Source of the DNA: Fusarium oxysporum f. sp. lycopersici 4287
Lineage: Eukaryota > Ascomycota > Sordariomycetes > Hypocreales > Nectriaceae
Assembly: GCF_000149955.1 (NCBI RefSeq)
Contig: NC_030992.1
Coordinates: forward strand, 3,364,850-3,428,849
Direction: 5' to 3'
Length of the DNA stretch: 64,000 nt
Below, piece after piece: positions 46,156 through 57,589 of this stretch (position 1 is its first letter; each line of letters starts with the position of its first letter). Under the pieces are notes generated by a model. It was not told the DNA's origin and made no database searches. It saw nothing but the letters and a program-made list of their open reading frames with translations. Made by a program: the position numbers and the translations under genes.

Positions 46156-47812
46156 TTCTGAAGTCGATATACGGAGAATTGAACAGAAGCCAAGACCGGA
46201 GGGTGTAAGAGAGGAAGACAGGGAGGTAGCGAGAGAACTCAAGAAATTGGACGACAACCCTTATGAAGGATTGCCTTTCGAATCGACTAGGAATCAGCCC
46301 TGCCACCATATCTAGCACATAAAAGAGCCAATCATTCAAAGTCAGCCCATCTCTCGAAACACAGCCAGCCTTGGCCAACGGCCTTAGCTCATTACAAGTG
46401 TGAACGGCTGAGGAGCTAAGAAATTAACCATAAGCGCTTATTGGCGCCATCAAACTGAATTGGGTATGTAGCCCATCTATACCCAAAATATGCTAGTCAG
46501 AAGCCAAGTCTCGACCTCTCAATAGGGCTGTGTAACTTGAGCCTTGGTCAAACATGACACTCTCATGTCTTGAGTTTTGTGGGTAAAGCTACTCCTTCAA
46601 AATCTAACTATCTCTTGAGCTGAAGTTCTAGATTAATTCTAAAGACGGGTATTTCTCAGGGGCCAGTTCGTGGCTTGGTGTTGAGGAGGATGTGCATCAG
46701 TTGCAAGGATGATATTTCTGGCCCCCAAATATCGTCACCAAGATAAATGACAAGCAAGGAAATCCTTCTGCCTCAATCAATCGATCATCACAGCGCTATA
46801 TGTGGCAATTAGCCTGACATCTTTTCTGCAGCTAGCTCAGAACTGAGTATAAACGACCCTCTCATCTTGTTTTCGAGTCAACTCTTCAAGTTGTTGTGTT
46901 CTGACGACAAAGACTCACTTCTTGTTACCTGTCCCGTCCATTGCTAGAGCCCCGGATATAATGCTGAGCAATTCTTGGGCATCTCATCTCCCAGTGCTGA
47001 TCCTGACATTGTTTCAATCATTCCCTATGCTCAATCAGGGGAAATACCCGAATCTACGATCTCAGCCCTGCAAGGTGCGGATGCCATTACCCGTTTGCAG
47101 CCACAAGTCAGTCCGAATCAACATTAAAACCCCATGGATTCCTCTTCGAGATAAGTATTTCAATGCTATTTTAGACTTGCACATTCACAGATAGTCATCA
47201 TTGAGAGACTTTTGAGGATGAGTTTGTAGTTTTTACGGTGCAGCATTACAGGACATGGGGAACCCAGTGCTACCCTTCTTGATTCAACACTATAGGTTGC
47301 ATAACGCCGCTTTGGTAGATACAAAGCCATATGTATTGGACATCGACAGATCAATTAGAGCACCATCATGCCAAAAAAGATTGGTAGCATGATGCACTTT
47401 AAACTCAGCTTTTCAGTTCGACCGGCAGCGGCCGTGTAATGAAATGACTTCGGCTTACAGATCTGGCTATCAATCAACCTCACATGCATCATATCACGGT
47501 CAATTATTCTAATAGAGACGGCCTAGTTGTGACAAGTAGCGTTGAGCTCAAGCACAATGCATTGTCCATATAGAATACAAATCATCTTCGGCTATAGCTA
47601 TAGGTTTAGGTATCTCTCGCACCTTACTACCACTCTCGTCTACACTCCCCCATCAAGCATAACTTTCGGCGTCGTCATGAATACATTTCTGTTACATATT
47701 GTTTCAAGCCACAACTCCACTGTATCTCAGTCGCAAAGCAGAGCAGATACCAAGTGTCAGTCATCTAAAGTGGACTCCTTGCTTTCTTATTCTTTATTTA
47801 TGGCACCTTTTT
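46156..47812. other. Intergenic region
   Basis: 1.66 kb between the membrane-protein start and the GlnRS stop. The short ORFs here have no recognisable content. I see no RNA gene or repeat. Confidence 0.45.
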
Positions 47813-49966
47813 CTAGTTCTTCTCGCGATCCTCCTTCAGTGAAACAATGCGATTGAGCACGATCTTGTCATCTGTGCTATCCGAGTCCATAGCCTGCAGA
47901 ATTGTTAGTTATAGATTGTTGTCCAGGATAATAAATACTCACAAAATAGGCAACACGCATGGCCTGGAATCGAACACTCTCGGGGCCACTAGCCTCGCTC
48001 GTCTCACCAGCGGTGACAGGCCAGGGAGCTCTCTCGCGCACCTCCTTGAAGCCCTCCTCAACCAGGGCCTCGGGATAAACAACCTCGCTGTTGGGGTTGA
48101 CATCGTTCAAGAAGCCGCCCTCAGCGGCTGTGGGATCGTCAGACTTGAACAGAGCGCTATGCACTCGGGCTTCTAGCTTGATGGAGCCCTCAGGCACCCA
48201 CTGGATGTAAGTCTTGGGCTTGCTCTCCTTGTCGAACACGGCCTTAATGCTGGTAACTTTGCCTGACTCGTCCTTCTCGAATGAAGTGGCCTTGATAGGG
48301 TGAGGAGCGTTGAGAAGACCAACAGTCTTTCCAGGGGCAAGTCGGAAGTAGCCCTTGATGTCCTCCTCTCGGAAATCGGAGCGGTCAATGTAAACGGTCT
48401 TGGTTAGGCGGACCTTGTGTGTACCGAACTTGGGGTCCTTGGGTGAGTAGGGAACCTCGAGCTCCTGGGTCTCTTCCAAATCCTCAATGACGATGGGGAC
48501 AGGATCCAGGACAAGCATGAGTCTTGGTACTGTGTTCTCGAGGTATCGGCGAACGGTCTGCTCGAATCGAGCAATCTGGATGATTGTCTTGGCTGTGGTA
48601 ACACCAAGCTCGTTGATGAAGGCCAAAAGAGCACCAGGAGGAATACCTCGGCGCTTGATAGCATCAGTGTGTACAGTCGAGGGTCGTCCCAGCCCACGAA
48701 CAATTCCACCCTCGACCCAGCTTCTTGAGAGCTCGCTTGCTCATAATGGTTTCCACTAACATTAAGTCGGCCCTGTTGTCTGTTAGCATTTCATGGAAAC
48801 TCAACGCAATGGGGAACTCGTACCAAACTCTCGCTGCATAGGCTCGTAAACCTCGAGAGACTTGTTCAACCACTCGTAACTTTCACGAGACAGAATGAAC
48901 TCGGTTGTGCACAGACTGTGAGTAATACCCTCGAAGCTATCGCAAAGGCAGTGTGTGAAATCGTAGGTAGGGAAGATCTTCCACTCGGGAGCTCGGTGGT
49001 GAGGCTTCTGCTTCTTGGGTATTCTGTAGGCTGCAAGATCCCACATCTGGGGGTTTCCGCTTGTGATGTCCTGCTTCATGCGGAGGAAAGCGGTCTGAGG
49101 CTCGTATTTTCCATCATGCATGTCCTGGAACTTCTGGAGATTTGTCTCGACATCCTGTTCGGCATGCTTGCATCGATAACGGGGACCCTCCTTTCCTTCC
49201 TTTCCACCGCGCTGGAGCTTAATCTCGGCCTCATTACAATGGCAGACGTAGGCCTTCTCCTTCTTGATGAGCTCCTTGGCAAGATCGAAGAGCTTCTGGA
49301 AGTTGTCGCTTGAGTGGGTGATGGCACTGGGCTCAAAGCCTGTATTAATATGAGGTTAGAATCAGTCGGTTTCAGGATCACGGATCCAGGATGCCCACCA
49401 AGCCATCTGATAATCTTAAGGATCCATTCAAAGTAAACTTCCTCCTCTTCGTCGGGGTTCGTGTCGTCGAATCTTTTCTTGTTAGCTAGGGACAAAGCAC
49501 TTGTCAGACAGTATCATACCGAAGAATCTACCACATATTAGCACTATGAATCACAACAGCCCGCTCCCAAGCTTACCGTCTTGCCACCATGATAGCGAGC
49601 AAAGCCAAAGTCAATGGCAATAGCCTTAGCGTGACCCAAATGAAGATATCCGTTCGGCTCAGGAGGGAATCGAGTAACTACAGGCTTCACAGGTCGCTCC
49701 TTGTAAACGTCGGCGAGGAAGCCCTGCTTGAACATAGCATCGGGGTCGAGCTGGGTAGGTTCCTGGACCTTAGGCTTAGGCGCAGCAGGCTTAGGGTTAG
49801 CCTCCTGGTTCTTCGCTTTCTCCTCTCGCGAGGCCTGGGCAGCAGCCTTCTTGGCTCGCTTTTGAGTGCGCTTCTTCAGCTCGTTGCGCGTGACCTGCTC
49901 TCCCGTCACCTCGTCAAGCACGAGCTTGACAGTGCCCTCGGTGACCTCAGCGACAGGGTCGGACAT
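47813..49966 (-). CDS. GLN4: Cytosolic glutaminyl-tRNA synthetase, with local frame damage
   Basis: Exons on the minus strand: 49966-49577, 49527-49520 (8 nt), 49472-49399, 49339-48824, 48772-47943 and 47893-47813, about 630 residues. GlnRS is a class I enzyme that charges tRNA-Gln. After a Lys-rich extension come [17 protein letters not shown] (HIGH motif), [25 protein letters not shown] and a KMSKS-type loop reading [10 protein letters not shown]. The C-terminal beta-barrels follow ([27 protein letters not shown]). Two oddities: the 8-nt exon 2, and five single-base indels at 48666-48773 across the KMSKS-type loop that break the frame as written but sum to zero modulo 3. The gene is essential and normally single copy, so I read the indels as sequence error, not pseudogenisation. 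Annotation pipelines may insert false introns here. Confidence 0.92.
48666..48773 (-). other. Cluster of five single-base frame-breaking indels in GlnRS
   Basis: Compared with the conserved reading [17 protein letters not shown] followed by [12 protein letters not shown], the sequence has one extra base in each of four homopolymers: CCC at 48771-48773, TTT at 48750-48752, CCC at 48716-48718 and CCC at 48693-48695. One base is missing at about 48665/48666. The first extra base sits at the splice acceptor. Net change is +3. Homopolymer bias fits read or assembly error. Confidence 0.75.
49520..49527 (-). other. 8-nt micro-exon of GlnRS
   Basis: ATTCTTCG is bounded by acceptor TGTGGTAG and donor GTATGA. 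The flanking introns are 49 nt (49576-49528, branch GCTAAT) and 47 nt (49519-49473, branch GCTAAC). Splicing gives HGGKT-ILR-FDDTNP, matching the conserved spacing of the GlnRS LRFDDTNP motif. Skipping it and using an AG six bases earlier in the third exon would give [10 protein letters not shown], one residue short and lacking the conserved Leu. Confidence 0.72.
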
Positions 49967-52011
49967 GATGTCAATTGGTGTAAGATCGTTAATCGGCTTC
50001 GTTCGGTATTTCTTATGTCGTTTTTCAGCAATTTAGAGAATCTCTTAGCTGTATTCGATGTTGAAGCTCGTGGTGGGGTTATTTTTGAAGATGGAAAGTT
50101 ATCAAGAGATGTTGGTGGGGGAGGGGTGGAGGGGTCTTTTGGAGGGCTGCAATTGGGCGGCATTGAGTCATAAGGGGAAAGATAAAAAGATAAGAGGCGT
50201 CCGATATAACAAAGTGACGAGCATCAACTACCCAAGTTGGAGAACTTGACTCATAATTCTATTTTTTTTTTTTTTTTTTTTCTTTCGTTTGTTTGAGGTA
50301 TGACTAGGTTGGGATGAAATTACCAGAAGATATTGGCCATGCCTAGGTAGCTATCGTTGAGCAGCGCTCTACATTGCCGTGCTTTTGACAGTCCCTATGA
50401 TGATAATAGGATTAGCCGACAAGCACGATCGTTGCAACTAGAACTTGAGCATATGTCTCTGTATAGAATCAAAGAGTTCAGGCACGTAAGCGCAAGCGAC
50501 ATCGGGCATTGGGATCTATCGTAGATCTTCCATGGGAACAGGGTTTGATTGTCTTGTTCCTTCACGTACAGTTGTTGCGAACATTCGGTTTCCGCCAATC
50601 AACATGTTGCCTTACTTACTTTTTATTTTTATTATCTTGAGAAGTTCCGAATGTCAGTTGATGGAGTCTTTCATCATGAGAGAGCCATATCGTCGATATA
50701 CTCGAGCAAGCCAGCTACCCTGTAGCAACACCGAAACGTCGATTAGCCGGCAATGCGCATGATCGGATCGTCGCTGCTAGATGCCCGATAATTCGACACT
50801 ACCTAGTATCCGAGAAGCTTAAGGTTATTCAAATCGTCGTCACATAGAAAGGGTTTATGCTTCCAAGTATGTTGGGAATCGGAATCTAATACGGTTTATC
50901 ACAAAGTCACACCTGAGTGAATCCAAACAAGACCAAAAGAGACTATTGTCTTGGATGTTGGAATAAAAGCATGGCTGTTCACCCACGGCACAGGGAATCG
51001 GATTCCTTATCCGGTATCATATGCAGATTTGGCCCCATTTGATGTTTGGATGGCTGTCTGAATGATATATGGGGGAAAACTTTAGGTACAAAATCGACGA
51101 CTTAAACACTCGATTTACCATATATTTAAGTCTATGCGTCGTACCAGCGAAAGGCACTATCATGGTCGGAAAGTGGGTGTTGATCCGGGGAGGATCGCGA
51201 TGGTAAACTGCTTCATCCTGGTAGGGTTCAATATTTCGAATTTGTTTCCAACGTCCAGCGGCCGAAACGAACTTTTTCTTGGGAATCTACAATTCGGCTC
51301 ACGGAATCATAGACATACTGAAGAGCTACGGGAATATTCATGTGAAGGATGAGTTGTCGCACCAAATTGAAGTGAGCTTTTATTGACGATTTTCGTCATC
51401 AAGTAGTAGACTCGCACACTATGGCTCAATTGTGAGAGGCTCAAAGTGTCACAGCGTTAAATCACTATCACAGCTGCTGCGGGGAAAGTTGCAACGGTTC
51501 AATGGCGCAAGGCGGAGTTTGAGTTTCTGCTCAATATTCTCCGTGAGACAATAAGTTGATGGTGGTTGGCATCATACCAAGAGACGATGGTGTAGATCTG
51601 ACGAGAGTGGGGGTCAACTATAGGAATCATGAGGAGGTCCTAACTCGAGAGAATTGAGCGGGCGCTTTTACGTATTTAATTACAAGGGAAGTGGCAGCAG
51701 CCAAGGATTTCCGACATCCGAAGTCCCCGTTCACAGGCGTGGGATGCTCTCACTCAGCTCAGCGAACCAAGGCCCATCGCCATCCTCGAGGCCAATGTCG
51801 TGATATGGCTGACAGCAGTTACAAGGGGTACTTAACCCACATAGCGCAAGCTTGACCGCAAACTAGGCTCTAACAGGACGCCTAAATCAATCTCCCCGAA
51901 GATTTACTGTGGCGTCAATCCACCTGCTGTCGCTGTAGAGCACCTGCTAGCCCAGCCCAGCCTCTGATAGCAAAGGGCCCTCGCACGCCATCGGCTGCTC
52001 GCCAGCTCGCC
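49967..52011. other. Intergenic region
   Basis: 2 kb between the divergent GlnRS and zinc-cluster genes. It contains a 20-base T run (50262-50281). Remaining short ORFs show no family resemblance. The segment near 51700-52011 is G/C-richer and probably the leader of the regulator gene. Confidence 0.45.
50262..50281 (+). repeat. Poly-T tract, 20 bases
   Basis: A simple homopolymer about 300 bp upstream of the GlnRS start, read as poly-A on the GlnRS coding strand. Such poly(dA:dT) tracts commonly exclude nucleosomes in fungal promoters. Confidence 0.85.
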
Positions 52012-54901
52012 ATGAGCAGGGCAGGGGAACTACCTGCAGAAGGGAAATCTACAGCGACGACCATGGAAGATCTCAACTTGGTTCTTGGACACAAGACCTC
52101 ACGGAGTCTTGCTGATAGTGAGAGTCTTGCCAGCGCCAACCGAAGCAGCAGCATGGGCTGTCGAGTCTGTCGCGCGAGAAAGGTAAGTGACGTATTTTTT
52201 TTTTCAGTGTCTGATAAGAGAGTCATTCAACTCACATGCGATAAACCGCAGGTCAAATGCGACGGTCGGCCCAACGGCTGTCGCAATTGTGAACGTCTCC
52301 AACTCGAGTGTGTTGACGATGACGGCTCAAAGTCTGGCAGTCGGCGTGGATCAGTTCCTGTGTCCCTGAGGAAGATCAGGACTTATCGATCATGTACCAG
52401 TTGTCGCGTATCAAAGACTAAATGCGACGGCGACCGCCCGAGATGTTCACGATGTAGCGCCCGTAATCTCGAATGTCAATATGACGGAGGCTCGGCTCCT
52501 CGCTGGGCGCGCAACCTCAGCAAGGCACCAACTTCGGGCTCGACTGAAGAAGATTTAGAGTCCTCCTTGGATGCTTCCTCCATCGCTGGGGAGAGCCTGA
52601 GGTCACACAGTCTCATCCAGTCGCGGGAGAACGATGTCGCAACGTCTCATCGGTCAAGCACCAGAGATACCAGCAGCATTAATCCGCCCATAGACTTTTC
52701 CGATGATACCGAGTTGTCTATTCATTCATGGTGAGTCGATGCTTCATTCCCGAAGATCCGGGTCAATCCAGCTTACTTATCCCTCCTAGGCTTATATCAC
52801 CAGATCTCCCATCTGGGAACAACATCCGTACCGTAGTCGACCATTATTTTGCCAACATTCATCCTCTTCGATGCTTTGCTTTTGTACATAGACCATCATT
52901 TGCTCGTCTGTTAGATAAGGGCTTCGAGTCTGATGACGAAAAGGCACTACTACACATTATTTGCGCGCAAGGAGCCAAGTATGTCCCTCAATCTGAACTA
53001 TGTGAACATGGCACTAATTATCCAGATTCTATGCTCTATCCATCAATTTGGAGGACCAAGATGCGAAAGCGAGCCTAATCCGAGCTGCGGGTAACAGCTG
53101 GGCACAAAAGGCTGAAATGCTGGTTCTCACCAACTTTGGCAAGATTTCAGTCCAAAGGCTCATGGTAATTCTCAACCTAATGCTCGGGCTTACAAATGGC
53201 TAACATGTTTATTAAGACATGCATATTACTTTACGACTTTCATTTTAGACTAGGCGAATACACCCAAGCCCTGATGCTGAGTGGTCTCGCAGTCCGAATG
53301 GCTCACGCACTACAGCTCAACGTCGAGTTCTCACCCGACATCCTCTGCGCAGAGGCCAACGAGTCCTCTCCACCAGCCGTTGAGAAGGAGAGTCGTCGTA
53401 GACTCATGTGGGCCTGCTACATCCTAGATGCCTGGACGGGTAGTGGCGTTGATCAATTAACACTACTGCGTGAAGCCGATATTAAAATCCAGTTGCCATG
53501 TAACGAACGTAACTTCAGACTTCGGATCCCTTGTGTAACAGAGACGCTCGGCGTAGGACACGTTCTGCAATTCCTCCCTCCTGCGATTGTTCCACGAAGG
53601 CCGGCTTCCAACATGGGTATCATGGCTTACTACATCCGAATTGTCACCCTATGGAAACGGGTAGTCAGGTTCGTTTGAAACCCGGAATGCTTCTTGGACG
53701 GGCACCGACATCTAACTGAATACAGATACGTAAAGCATCTGAATACGAGCCCACCTCCATGGCTTCCTGAGTCCGACTTTGCAGCTCTTGATGCGGATTT
53801 GCGATCGTGGGGACGACATCTTCCCGAGTTCATCTCATACTCCACTGATACCATTTACGCACGCCTCGAATCCGATCAGCTCGGATCACTTGTCTTACTC
53901 CATTGCACATACCACCATAATCTTCTAGATCTTTACAGGATATCTATGCCTGACCTTTTCAAGCTGATCAAGCCTTTCTACTTCCCACCAAATCAGCAAG
54001 AGTTCCTGCAATCTTTGCAAGCCGATTGCTTTTATCATGCGAAGCAGATCTCAACTATCTTGGCCGAGGCGGTGCAACATGGTGCACGATATCTTGCTGA
54101 TAGTCTCCTCCCCTGCTTTGCCTATGATAGTAGCCGTGTGATGTTGTACTACATTGCAAGGCTGCTTGACTTGAGTAGACCTGATGCAGAGACGATTGTT
54201 GTGGATGCCATCAATGCTGTGGAAAGCAACAGCAAGATCCTACGGACAATGGCGGCTCTGTTTCCACTCGCCGATTCTCTGGTATGTGGAATTTGAAGTG
54301 TAATATTTGTCGTGGGTTTTGCTAACTATGGTACTAGGCAACGACGACTGAAAGATGGCTAGCTAAGATTCGCAAGACTTTTGCCCAGGATGAGCATATG
54401 AGCGACCGTCCTCTACATGGTGACGAGGAAAGGTACGCAACCAAAACACTCAAATCAGTTCAATACTAACAAGTACTTTCTAGGTCACCGATTTTGACTG
54501 GAAGCCCCGTCACCAGCAGTCCTGACGAGGCCATGGGAGCTCTTGGCCTCGCACGACTTGCGCAAGGCCAAAGCAGTGATATGAAACCGATAGACCGCGA
54601 TGCTTGGAATAAGGTGGAAAGCGGTAGTCCAACTGCGAGCAAAAGGGGAGCTGGATCAGTCTCAGGGGCGAGCAGTCAGCCCGAAATAACGCCCGCACGA
54701 TCCAAACTACAGCACGAGCAGCCAGTATCTCAACGGACACCCCCAGGAGCTACGACTTCACACATGGACCACCAGGCAGTAGATCTCAGCGATTTGCAGA
54801 ACTACCTATCGTGGGATATGTATGGAATTATGGAGATGAATGACAATGGCTTGAAGGCTGGCATAGAAGACAACGGCATGCCATCCTGGAGTGCGATATG
54901 A
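52012..54901 (+). CDS. Transcription factor with two tandem Zn2Cys6 clusters
   Basis: Eight exons (52012-52182, 52252-52730, 52790-52978, 53026-53164, 53217-53668, 53726-54281, 54338-54432, 54484-54901) encode 832 residues. Two complete fungal zinc clusters lie in tandem: cysteines 50, 53, 60, 67, 70, 77 (CRVCRARKVKC...) and 105, 108, 115, 122, 125, 132 (CTSCRVSKTKC...). Both have C-x2-C-x6-C-x6-C-x2-C-x6-C spacing. A fungal-specific transcription factor domain follows (about 230-650): HPLRCFAFVHRPSF, GLAVRMAHALQLN, SRRRLMWACYILD. The intron splitting the first cluster after CRARK is in frame (69 nt) and would add 23 residues if retained. Most such regulators have one cluster. An alternative start is ATG 52063. 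Target genes are unknown, and no biosynthetic cluster adjoins it. Confidence 0.9.
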
Positions 54902-57589
54902 TCACAGAGCATCTAAGCCAAGGACGCTGTGATAGCACCAAGAGAACCAGATTCCGACGGCCATTTTAATGATCCGGATGTCGTTTTTATCGATTTACGA
55001 TGGAAGAAAGATCGCGACACGAGGGACTCCGGGCCATCGATTTCGGAACATCGCCCAATGATTACAGTGACACAAAGTGTAATGAGTATCACGCAATGCA
55101 GCGACAACGAAATGAGCTCGACGATATGGCAATGGAACGTCACGTATTGTCTTTGGTCTCAACATCCACTTCAGGAATTTCAAATGCGAAGGGCGTCTTG
55201 AAAAAGGCCGCTGACTCTTAAGAGCATTTTTCGGGCCACCAATGGCCACCACGGTATGCTATTTGCTGCATTGATGACTATGGGATCTCCAGCAACTGAT
55301 TGGAGCTTCTTGGACATGTCTGTTTGCCTTTTCTACAACGTATATGGGGGTTTTCTTGTTTGTGTTTGTGCTGCCTGTTCATTGTCATATGGAAAACTTG
55401 ACATCGGAGCATTGGAGCATTGGGCACAGGATGGGTGCTTTAATAGATTTTCGATACCCGGTAGATATCAAGGTTGTTCTCAGGTCTTGCCAAAGATCGA
55501 CAAACAAATGTGGACAGGATCCAGTGAAGGCATCGCGTCTTTCCCTGGGCGAGCTGAACTTCCCATTTACGGTACAAATTCGGAGCGAGCGACAGTGAAA
55601 TGCAGGGATTAAATCGATCGACCACGATCTGGACACACTCCGCTCAAGATGTGGACTCGTGAGAATGACGCAGAAGCACTTTAGCAACTGATAGACTAGC
55701 CTGTTTCACCAGATGGTGCGAAAAGCTAACTTAGCGAACAGCTACCGTGGGTAATGGCAAGAGTTTTTATGAAGGGAGGAATAGGCGACTCAATGATACG
55801 GACGGTTTGATTACAAGAGACAGCCTCGAGCGTTGGCTTCGAGCACGCACCAGCTAATACGTCAAGAGCTGGGAGGAGTGGGAAGACAATGGCAGATGTC
55901 ATGGGGAGCTTGGGCCTCACGATAAATGATAAACAACCTAATCAATTAAACCTCGGAGATCGATTACGGTAGGGTTCATGGGGCCTCGGCGATGTGTGTG
56001 ATGTGCTGCAGAGGATGGGACTTGAGGGGTAGCTATGGCAATGCCAGGGAACCCGCTGTTATGCTTCTTTGTTTACATGCGGAGTGAGTGGTAGTGGTGA
56101 GAAATAACGTTAGAAAGGATTCGAGGTACATAAGCCTGTTACAAACATCGACTATGGCTGCAGCTGCAGGTGCTCTTCGCCAATCGTAGGCTGAATTTTG
56201 AAACGATTGTTTACGAAAACCATGATTTCTTAGAAGACCAATCCATGGCGAAATGGATGGTAACAGGTAACCCGGGTAGCTGCTTTATGTGAAGATTGAC
56301 TTTTTTTTTGTTTTTCTTACCCCGTTACGACCATGGCAAGAAAACTCTGCTTGCGGCTCAACTTTCTTACTTTTCTTGTGACACGAACATCCATGGCCGT
56401 CTCGTCTTGTTTTTTCTGCTGCTTGCGGAGTCTTGATTCGCTTATCCTGTGAACTAGATATCGCTTCTGCACATGCATGTCAACTCAACTGAACTACTGT
56501 ATGCAAGGAGTTGGAGTAAGACGCCGAACACACTTGCGTAAGGATGATATACGGACCACTGCGGGTTCGTGCTTGTCTTGCTAAGGCCTTATGTTTGTGT
56601 GATATTGGACCCATGGGGTAAAAACAAGGAACTTACAGTACCTGGATACAAGGAAGGGAGCTTTATTACTCCTCAAGGCCTAGTAGGTGATAAAGTGCCG
56701 CTAGACCGCTGGTTGAGATGTTTAAGCGAGAATAAGTTTGCACGTAAGACTTTGATCATTCGATCTCAAGGCGGAGCAGTGGAAACCGTCCTCAATTAAA
56801 TCCCATCTTTTTCCTGGTTCTCGCATCGTGGACGGGCCAAAAGCTGCCCGTCCCTGGAAATCAGAGGGGCCAAGGGTGCTAGATGGGATTCCCACTTCAG
56901 GCCAATCACGGGCACTGACAGCTGGAGCTCAGTAGCAACAGGTGATCAGCCCGCGCTTCTACCAAGCTTTCAGTGGCCTCACAGCCCTGGAACATCCCTG
57001 CCAAAAGCGAGCTTCAGCGGGGTAAGCTTGCTTGAAACACTGGGGCGCCCCGAAATAGCCCGCCAATTACACATTCCCTGTACCGGAAGGGAGGTTGCTG
57101 TAGCAACTCGCCGCTTCCCATCGTTTACCATATTGCGCCAGATGCCGCCGTGAATACTTTCATGTTATGTCGCTAGATCCTCTGTCTATCTGACTTGACC
57201 TTGGACTTTCTCTTGTCTCAGCCGCTTTCAAGTCTCTCTTTTTTTTTTCTCCAACTCGTAAATCCTTCATCACGAATCCGCTTTTGCGGTGCATGGCATT
57301 TGCACTCAATTTTCGCAAACCTCCAACTTCGCTTTGCGCATAGGATGCTATTCCCGCCTCGACGACTTCACTGCTCGATGACCACACGTGAGAGAAAGTA
57401 AACACCAACTGGACACACACGATTGCACACAACCCAATAAAACCGAGACTACGAATCACGCTGCACGCATTTTAAATATTCGTTACATACGTTTATTCGC
57501 AAGCACCTTTGTTCACCCCATTGCTTGTATATAGCATCGATACCGATCACGTTATCCCCTTAACGGCGAAAGTCGCGATACCAAGCAAA
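54902..57589. other. Gene-poor intergenic region
   Basis: 2.7 kb. The first part is the 3' UTR of the regulator. Around 57190-57589 is a C/T-rich leader of ASE1. I find no gene, RNA or repeat family. A 99-codon minus-strand ORF (57160-57459) with a hydrophobic start lies antisense to that leader and is judged chance. Confidence 0.45.

Noticed and set aside
45754..46257. Using ATG 46257 as start of the membrane protein
   Set aside because: It would place the signal peptide internally; ATG 46155 puts it at the N-terminus.
48666..48773. Treating GlnRS as a pseudogene
   Set aside because: All other exons are intact, the net frame change is zero, and indels sit mainly in homopolymers, so sequence error is more likely.
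57160..57459. 99-codon minus-strand ORF with a hydrophobic N-terminus resembling a signal peptide
   Set aside because: It is antisense to the C/T-rich ASE1 leader, has no family resemblance, and such DNA easily yields apparent hydrophobic starts.
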